Below, piece by piece: positions 56,371-64,000 of a DNA stretch of 64,000 bases. Both the position numbers and the translations under genes were made by a program. How positions within the stretch are numbered: the stretch's first letter is position 1; each line of letters starts with the position of its first letter. Under the pieces are notes generated by a model. The model worked only from the letters and a program-made list of their open reading frames with translations. It did no database searches and was not told the origin of the DNA. This stretch comes from Brassica napus (lineage: Eukaryota; Streptophyta; Magnoliopsida; Brassicales; Brassicaceae). The DNA is taken from assembly GCF_020379485.1 (NCBI RefSeq), contig NC_063450.1:25334137-25398136 (forward strand), read 5' to 3'.

Positions 56371-57316
56371 GTAAATGTATATACGAGTGCGGGTAGTTTT
56401 GCTTAAAGCGTAAGTGTTGCTTTTCAGTGGAACTTTGCTTTAGGTATTCGATTACATAAAGAAAAGATATCAGAAAATAATTTTTCGTTTGAAAGAGAAA
56501 GATTGGATAAATGCTTTCGTATGATTGAAGAATAATTCGTGACAGAAAATTTAACAGCGTAGACTATTTTATCACATATAAAAATTATATTAATCGAGAA
56601 AAATTATTTAGGTGGCCATGGAACATGCAACGGAGAATCTGAGTCTAGTAGTCCAAAATTTTGATTAAAAGATCAGCAATCGTTATAAACTGTATATTAT
56701 TTAGACGCCGGTTCATAGAATACAAGACAAAGTTGGATTATATTCCATAGGCGAAAAGTATGACCTGTACTAACCGGAAGTATCCGGGTAATGCAAATAG
56801 CATTATGAAGCTTGGTTTGTAAAACAAGTCAAAGCCCACATAATTTATAGAATTATAGTCGTCAACTAGAGTTAGCGGCGAGATCATATCTCTAAGTTGG
56901 GTCCAGTCCTGAAAACAGTCCACTTGAGAACAGTTTAGTTCTCTTGGACACGTTGTACTTCATACAAGAGAGGAGAGACCTTATGTGACATTTTCTTGAT
57001 CAAGAAGATATTTGATTAAGAAAGTCAGACTAAGAAAGGCCCATTGTACCCATTCCAAAGTAATTCATAGTTTCATACTAGTTCCTGTACATTTTTAGTT
57101 GTTCCCAATAAAATTTCCCACAAAAAGGCAAAAAAGAAGCAAAAACAGTTAAATAGGACACCATGTTACTTAAATATGAAACAAAACTATTTGGATTCAC
57201 AAGGTTCATTGAAGTACAAAATATTTGGCAATGATCCCGAAATGCTTCGTTGCTTCAAACCGAAATCGTTAACTAATCTTACTGAACTTTCAATTTCTTA
57301 ATTCTCAAGCTACCTT

Positions 57317-57317
<1 letters not shown>

Positions 57318-57352
<35 letters not shown>

Positions 57353-57359
57353 TTTAAAT
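57318..57359 (+). repeat. poly(C) run, 42 bases
   Basis: Homopolymer C on the plus strand, 3.6 kb from the G33 run. Confidence 0.9.
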
Positions 57360-57372
57360 TTGGGGGTTATGG

Positions 57373-57438
57373 GTCGTTGAAGATGCTAATGAACCATGAT
57401 ACCATGTCGTTGAAGATGCTAATGAACCATGATACCAT
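57373..57438 (+). repeat. 33-bp perfect tandem duplication
   Basis: GTCGTTGAAGATGCTAATGA and the next 13 bases occur at 57373-57405 and again at 57406-57438, 13 bp after the C42 run. Confidence 0.9.
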
Positions 57439-58129
57439 TACCATATGACTTTTGACTTTTTGTAATCACAAAAGAAAAACTACAAAACAATGAGAGGAGT
57501 ATTATGACTCATTTCGCTTTCGGTCTTGAAGAAACTTTCAAACAATCACAAAAACATATATATTCGTTTTCAGATTAATCTCGTTCATTGAATATGTCTT
57601 CCTTGCCACTTGACAATCATGTGAAACACTGAAGTTTATGAGGTAATGTTTGAAAGTTTTGATACATCCATCGAATATATTGACTCTTCCCATAATTCGC
57701 CAGTTAACAAGGACATGTTGTCCTCTACTTGCCTACCGAAGCAACAGAAACTTTGACATTTAACAAATGCTAAATCAATTTTTATTTACATCTGTTGCTT
57801 CTCTTCCAAGTAACCTTGTTCACAAGAGTAACCAAGAAACAAAAATGGAAATTCATGAATCAGAAACCAATGCTTATTGTTCCCCAAATTCATTACAAAT
57901 ATAACAAAAATAAATACACAGAAAACCAAATAAGAGTGTCGATTCTCGAAAACCCTTTTGGCCTCACCATCTCCACATTCGATTCCGCAAATGAAATTTA
58001 TATCCCACAAAAATATCAAATCAATTGAACAAAATATTAACATAATAATCAAACAAATAGCCAGCCAATTTTCCAAAAAAAAATGAGAGATTGACCAACC
58101 TTTTTCTTTTATTTTCAGACCACTAATAA

Positions 58130-60334
58130 TCATTGACATGCTTTACGTAGAAGCTCTAACAAAGACACAGCTTTCCTTTGACCTCTCTCTGTTCCATTCT
58201 TAGATAGCTCCATCAACGGCACAACCGCACCGAGTCTTCCTATCAAGACCAGTCTCTCATTGTCTCTCTTACACAACGAAAGCAATATCGCTGCTGCGTT
58301 CTCTCTGTTTCTACCTTGACCCGTCTGGAGAATACCTATCAACGCAGGTAAAGTATTCGCTTTAACCATCGCGGACTTAGCGTCTAGGTTACTTGCAAGG
58401 ACCGAGAGTATTGTCAAAGCTTCATCAACCATCATCCTGTGGCTGCTCGTCTCACTTAGCATCTTAACCAAAGCAGGTACTATACCTGCTCTAACCGCTC
58501 TGCCTTTGTTCCCCTGATAAATGCAGAGGTTGAACAATGCAGTCGCTGCGTCTTTCTTCCCTCTCGGCGTCCCGTTCTCGAGAAGATCAACCAAGGCAGG
58601 TATCGCACCAGACCCGCCTATTATGATCTTGTTCTCATCGGCTAACGAGAGGCTAAAGAGTGTAGCCGCTGCGTTTTCTCTTGCTTCCATGGTTCCGGCT
58701 CTAAGTACTTGAACTATTGACGTGACTGCACCAGCGAACATTATCAGCTCTTTGTTGTTGTCGTATATAGAGAGGTTGAGAAGGCAAGTGATTGCGTTCT
58801 CCTGCGTGGCGACGTCCTCTGAGGTTGTTAAGAGGTTCACCAAAACAGGGATCGCTCCTGCTTCTGCAATCATAATGCGATTGTCTGTGCTTCTCTTTGA
58901 CATAGAACGGATCTCAGAAACTGCGTTCCTGCGTTCCTCTAGGGACCGGTTTGAGAGACTGCGAACCAGTGACCTGATCATTGACATGTCTCCACACCTG
59001 CCGTTTGCAGGTTGCTCAATGTTGTGTTCAGTGCACCACCGAGAGATCAAGCTTCTGAGCACGTAGTTTGGAGTGAGAGTAAAGTTTTGGAGTTTCTGCT
59101 GAGTCTTTGGACATGTTAGGTTCCCACAATCGATCCATCTCTGTATGTACGCCCTCTCGTAAGTCTGTAATCGAAGAGACAAAACCATCAATAAACCAAG
59201 CAACAACAGTAAGAAAAAAGGTACAAATCTTGAAACCAGACCTGTCCTGTGGAGACAATAACAGGATCCTTCATCAGTTCAAGAGACACAGGACACAGAA
59301 AGTCAACAGGAACCGTGAGTTTACTCGATTCATCAGTGTTCTTGGTGACCATTTTGTCTAATCTCTCGCTATCCGCGTCTTTGGACAAGTAAAAAGCCAA
59401 AGAGATGGAAGGGCTTTTCGTCAGCTGCTTCTTCTCCTCAGCGAGATGAAGTGTCTCTGCAACACTCTCATCCTTCTCTTCCTCAGCTTTGATCTTTACA
59501 TCTCTCTCCATCAACTCAAATAAGGCACTCGAGAACTTGTTAGAGTTCAGTAAACCGTATCTCTGCATCGCTCTTCTCAGCTGCGATCTCGCTAGCTCCA
59601 CCTACACGGAACAAAGAAACAACCTTGAAGCACTCCAAAAACACAAGCAAGATCATATCCTTTGATGAGTATAATGTTACCTGTTCTCTAACTTCGTCAG
59701 AGATATCGTAAAGATCGTATGGTAGATTGCTTAACGCTTTCTCAAGCTTCCATGTAACGCACTGGAACTGGAACGAGATTCTCTTCGCAGCAACGTCCTT
59801 TAACCGAGAAAAAAAAATCAACGTTTTAGCTAAACCGGTGATAACCGAAATATAATCAGTGGTTGAATTCAATTTAACCTATACTAAACCAGTGATTCTG
59901 TATTAACCGAGGATTTCAACGTCTAAGGATTTGAACAGAGAAAATCAACGTTTTAGCCAAACCAGAGATAAACGTAATATTATCCGGTAGTTTACTTTAA
60001 ATTCGATTTAACCGATACTAAACCGGTAATTACGTCTAACGATTTTGCTTACAGATGAGTCGCGAGCTTGGAATCGGACGGCTGAGGAGAGGAGACGCTT
60101 CGAGGCTTCAAGCGCCACCACGAGATCAGACCACCAGTCATTCTCCGACGAAGATGAAGCGGCTGAATCGATCTGGTTTGAGTCTTTAATCTCCTCTATC
60201 AAATGCGTCAGGAGAGAGACTCGCCGAGTGAGATCTGTGCAATCCTTCTTGAACACGCCGGCGTTGAGTGGAATCTCAGCAATCTCGGCGATGCGTTTGA
60301 GTAGAGAGGCGGGTGGGATGATTACTCCGGCCAT
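58130..60334 (-). CDS. PUB11: plant U-box E3 ubiquitin ligase with armadillo repeats, PUB11 orthologue
   Basis: Four exons on the minus strand: 60334-60053, 59797-59681, 59601-59242 and 59164-58130, all with GT-AG introns, giving 597 residues (about 612 as I recall for Arabidopsis PUB11). Residues 1-220 form the helical U-box N-terminal domain (MAGVIIPPASLLKRIAEIAE; LTHLIEEIKDS). The U-box spans about 230-304 (PVDFLCPVSLELMKDPVIVS; ERAYIQRWIDCGNLTCPKTQ), split by intron 3 as in the family. Armadillo repeats fill about 325-590 (GAIPVLVNLLTTSEDVATQE; GAVTSIVQVLRAGTMEAREN; GAIPALVDLLENGTPRGKKD). The U-box recruits an E2 enzyme and the repeats bind substrate. From memory, Arabidopsis PUB11 is linked to drought/ABA signalling and its sister PUB10 to MYC2 turnover. 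The frame is intact. Confidence 0.95.
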
Positions 60335-62569
60335 TACGCCGATCAGCCGCCGTCTATAAGGAAATTAAATAAATAAAGAATAATAAATCCACTTGGAGAT
60401 TAGCTCTGTGCTCGGAGAAGCGACTTACGTCGCTTTTATTTATCCACGCGACCATTTGTCAAGAGAGATGTCGCTGTTACGGCACCGTTTTAGTGGGCAT
60501 ACCTTAAGTTTTTTTAATTAGAAAAATACCCTCGAATAGCCTTAAAATAATAATTTGTCAAAAAAATAAAACACAAAAAGAAAATTTCACACAATAGTAT
60601 TTATTAAAAAGAAACTTTTATATAAGATTTGGTTTATATTTTAATATTTAAGGGTGTATGCAATTTTTTTGTTGTAAAATGAAGGTTATTTTGGAAAGTT
60701 TTTCTTTTGTATGCTATTTTTACAATATATTTTTAAAAGGTGCTATATTGGATATTTGACATTTTTATTAAATCGAATTAGGAAAATGATAATATTCAAA
60801 ATATTTAATTTAAGAAATATACAAATTCAAAATTGTTATTAAAAATCATGGATGGAGCTTGGTAATTTAATTTTATTGAATGTCTTTATTTGTAAATAAC
60901 AAGTTTAAAAAAAAAGTATGTCAACGTAAACATTTAATAAGAATGCTAAATTCATCAACATTATCGATATTCACTCTTTTGGATAAGAACTTTGCTTTGG
61001 TGTTTTCTTATATACCATGTTCTCTTAATCGCATAGCATGCAAATACATTTTATGAAGAAAAAGATAGCCAAACTGGCGGTGGGAGATTGGAAGAGAAGA
61101 AGAAGACGAGGAAGATACAGTTGGCTATGGAATATTATGGTTCATAATGCAACCACAACATATAATTGAAATGAGCCACACACTCACACACACGCTTTAA
61201 TTATACACTAGATCTCGGATTTTTTGTTTTCATTTATTTTTATATAAATATTTTTTTTCAATTCTAAATTGGTATATATTATAATATATATGTGTCTATC
61301 AATTTTTAAAACATGATAAATTTATAGTATATTTTTTTTCATTGAATAGATTATTTCAAACTTTCACATGTATTTGTATCTTCTTCTACATATATATTTT
61401 CGGATTATTATTTCATTATTAAAATCGTAACTATATATATAAAGATTAGTAAAATATTATTTTATTGTCATATTCAAAGATATTGTAACATTTACAAATT
61501 TAGAAAGTTTTTTAAAAATTAAACTTTTCGCTTCATAGATTTATATTACCGAGTAAATAATTAAACATTTAGTTTTTGTTTAATTTTTAAAATAAACTAT
61601 ATAGTTTAAAATTTGTTTTCATTCGTTTAACGTAGTAAAGATTAATCATTGTTAGATAATATGATTTTTTTTATTTTAAAAAAATATTTCTAATTTTGAC
61701 ATATAGAGATATAATATTACAACATTAAATTATATCTATTTTATTTATACTATCTATAAATCCAATGGATAATCTATTGTTTAAATTTAATTATTGATAT
61801 CCCAATAAAAGTTTCTGGTAGATCCAAAATTTAAATGATAAGATTAGAGATTAAATGTAACATGACTTTCTATAAATAAGTATATTAGATCTATTTTTTT
61901 TTAAATTAGACAACAGAGTGATCGAGCACCACTGCTTTTCTTTTCTTGCTTCGTTGTAAAGCCGACTTTATATTATCATCCCGTTTTTATATAAAATAGT
62001 AATGGATTCTAATAATATATATAAACAGAATGGGTCAATCTTATAAATAGACATTACTATGTCAAAATTAGGTAACTGTTTGTTCTGGCCGGAACTATTA
62101 TGAAATTATAAAAGATTATCATCATCAATCATCGATTAGGTATGTAATCTTTTGGTTTAAAATTCATCTCTATATTCGTATAAAATGGGTGATATAAAAG
62201 AATATATGTCAAAAAAGAAGAAAAAAAAATAACTCGAAGAATAGACTCATCCACCGAAGTCTAAATCGTATGTACCTTTTTCCAGGACCACTAAACTTAT
62301 CTCGTTTGATTTGTTCCCAAACGGATTCAATCCTAATGTGTTTTTGCATAAGAAGGACAATTGTCGTTCGACGTTCAAAAAATCTATTGCACGCCAGCAA
62401 TACCGTTCCAAACTGTTTCTCATTAATTAATCATCGTTCGTTAAATGGATTTGGGACGATCGAAAGAGGTCTTATACGACTTTTAGCAAATTTGGTTTAA
62501 ACCCTAATCATCACTGTCGAATACTAACACAAACCACTAAGATGAATGCTTAGTCTATGTTTTCTTCAC
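60335..62569. other. PUB11 upstream region and AT-rich intergenic DNA
   Basis: The first 150 bp upstream of the ATG contain GACTTACGTCGC with an ACGT core (about 60421-60432). Beyond that the DNA is very AT-rich with no supported gene. A weak inverted repeat ATAGCCAA(A)CTG / CAGTTGGCTAT lies at about 61066-61128. Confidence 0.4.
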
Positions 62570-62577
62570 CTTTCCGG

Positions 62578-63074
62578 CAGCGCCGGACCAACCTTTTATA
62601 TTGCCCCAATCAAAATTTAAAACTATGCCTTCATACATGTTTTATCAAGATCACAAAACAGTATAAAAAATAACTTAAATTTTCATTAAAAAAATCAAAT
62701 TTCATAATATGTTCATAAAAAACATTGATATAAAAACACTTATTGCTGAAATATAGATCTTCTTGCATTTTTCCCTGCAAAATCATCCATTAAACTCCTA
62801 TAGTCAAGTTTTTCGACCATAACAGTCTCAATTGTTATGTTTCTATTTTAGAATTAGGGTTTTAACTATTATCTAAAATATAAATTTACTAATATATTTA
62901 AAAAGTTTGACAAATCTTATTATAACTAAATATGCCCAATAGATAATTTTTTAACAAAATAATCTACAGATTTTCTTTTTATGTATATACTAATAATTTT
63001 TTTTTTAAATATGCCCCACTAATTTGGATGCCCTAATCCTTGGCTTGGGTGGCTTCCCCTCGAGGCCGGCCCTG
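62578..63074. mobile_element. hAT-type MITE, 497 bp, with perfect 8-bp target duplication
   Basis: Ends CAGCGCCGGACC and, as reverse complement, CAGGGCCGGCCT, the short CAGNGCCGG ends of plant hAT elements. CTTTCCGG flanks it exactly at 62570-62577 and 63075-63082. The interior is AT-rich and non-coding. Confidence 0.85.
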
Positions 63075-63329
63075 CTTTCCGGCATGTTTTTAGAAAACAT
63101 GAATTTGGTTTTTTCTATTCAGTACTCAAATTCGTACTAATATGTACAGTCGTTTAAAACAATAACGAGACAATCTCAAGCAGTTGGGGCAGAACCCCTA
63201 ATTACTTCATTATAACAACACTATGTACCCTATTAAATGAAATAACAAAATCCTATCCCAAAAGCTATGAAACACACAAAACGAACCAAAAATCAACATA
63301 TCATCATAACAAGAAATCTTAAATGGAAA

Positions 63330-64000
63330 AAACAAACAAACAAACTAGCTTTCTCTCTCTGAAAAAGAGCGGCTCCAAAGGCGATTTCTCCCACCGGCGC
63401 CGGTCACTGGCCTCCGTCGTCGGCAATCCCAATGGCTAAGAAAAAGCAAACCTCATCCAAGCTCTCTCTTTCCCTCCTCATCCCCCCGACCAAAAACCTC
63501 CCTACCGGCAAAACCCTATCCCCGAAAACCACTCCAAAATCCCCTCCGCCCCGCAGCTCCGCCTCCTTCGACGCCCCTCCTTCCACCCCTCCTTCTGGAG
63601 CCTCTCATCAGCCTTTGAAACCCTCTTCTCAACCAGATTCGACCCTGATGGAAAAGAGTGATTTTCTCCTTTTGGCGGCCTCCAAGCCCTTGCCATCTGG
63701 GGGCTCTGTCCCTCCTTCCTCCTCCCATCCTGTTGCTCCGATGAAGGTCTCCTACAGCGAGATTGCTCAGAGCTAAAGCAGGAAGATGCAACGTAAAGGT
63801 GAAACATTTTTGCTTGAATCGGGCGAGATCTGTGTTTCCATATCAAACTCGGTGATTGAGAAGAACGAGCACCGGTGGGATGACTTTATCATTGCTCAGT
63901 TTCATGCTAAAGCCCCCTTCCCAGGAGCTCTTCACGCCATTGCAAACGGGATTTGGAGTAACAAGCTTCGGAACATTACTGTCTCAAAGCTCTCCCAAAA
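63330..64000 (+). mobile_element. 5' part of a LINE, ORF1 with DUF4283-like region, running off the window
   Basis: From the ATG at 63432 (MAKKKQTSSKLSLSLLIPPT) a proline- and serine-rich ORF1 N-terminus runs to a TAA at 63774-63776. The same frame continues open to the window end with GETFLLESGEICVSISNSVI and GALHAIANGIWSNKLRNITV, the nucleic-acid-binding region of plant LINE ORF1. One nonsense codon therefore splits ORF1. The exact 5' end is not determined. It is a separate copy from the two LINEs at the left. Confidence 0.85.

Larger units (their letters stand above)
55750..58129. other. intergenic DNA between the glycoprotein gene and PUB11, with a C42 run
   Basis: No further gene is supported. 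It contains a nano-insertion (56305-56370), a C42 run (57318-57359) and a 33-bp tandem duplication (57373-57438). Confidence 0.5.

Noticed and set aside
58521..59361. Plus-strand frames over PUB11
   Set aside because: They are antisense shadows of the armadillo repeats and U-box.
61066..61128. Short inverted repeat ATAGCCAAACTG / CAGTTGGCTAT as a miRNA precursor
   Set aside because: The paired arm is only about 11 bp with a mismatch and an unpaired purine-rich loop of about 40 nt, too weak for a precursor.

Overview
The window is plant nuclear DNA, almost certainly Brassica or a close Brassicaceae relative. The host genes look like Arabidopsis chromosome 1 genes: a PUB11-type U-box E3 ligase, a small hydroxyproline-rich glycoprotein, a broken second proline-rich gene, and a disrupted TPX2-family gene resembling MDP40. 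From memory this order matches Arabidopsis At1g23030 to At1g23060, where the genes lie within a few kb. Here about 37 kb of nested mobile DNA separates the TPX2-family gene from the first intact neighbour.

Layout. 1-1.73 kb: decayed LINE on the minus strand. 2.8-4.9 kb: 5'-truncated LINE with poly(A). 7.7-13.7 kb: a 1.19 kb direct repeat on either side of a broken endogenous caulimovirid copy (movement protein and capsid region, no reverse transcriptase). 14.0-15.8 kb: small minus-strand Helitron. 19.0-20.6 kb: disrupted MDP40-like gene. 20.7-24.7 kb: non-autonomous Helitron carrying a RING-H2 fragment. 24.7-34.5 kb: a LINE tail split by an LTR element, itself carrying a solo LTR of the same family; the LTRs hold arrays of a perfect palindrome. 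35.1-35.5 kb: proline-rich pseudogene. 38.7-53.25 kb: a 14.5 kb VANDAL/Kaonashi-type Mutator-like element. 55.3-60.3 kb: intact hydroxyproline-rich gene and PUB11. 62.6-63.1 kb: hAT-type MITE. 63.4 kb to the end: ORF1 of another LINE.

The most interesting object is the Mutator-like element. It has a 9-bp target duplication and carries a nearly intact transposase, an intact F-box-like gene with a decayed copy, a GRF zinc-finger gene, an intact two-exon gene I do not recognise, and a decayed DUF1985/ULP1 protease gene. Its non-coding DNA is filled with roughly one hundred copies, by eye, of a short motif near TTACGGCTGAGTTA. This resembles the dispersed-motif plus element-encoded-binder organisation known from VANDAL anti-silencing (VANC) systems, but the motif differs from the one I remember for VANDAL21.

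A second unusual pattern is a set of at least ten tiny insertions (13-32 bp), each little more than a poly(A) or poly(T) stub between perfect 9-17 bp direct repeats. They look like hyper-truncated products of LINE-type target-primed integration. No rRNA, tRNA or CRISPR locus was seen.
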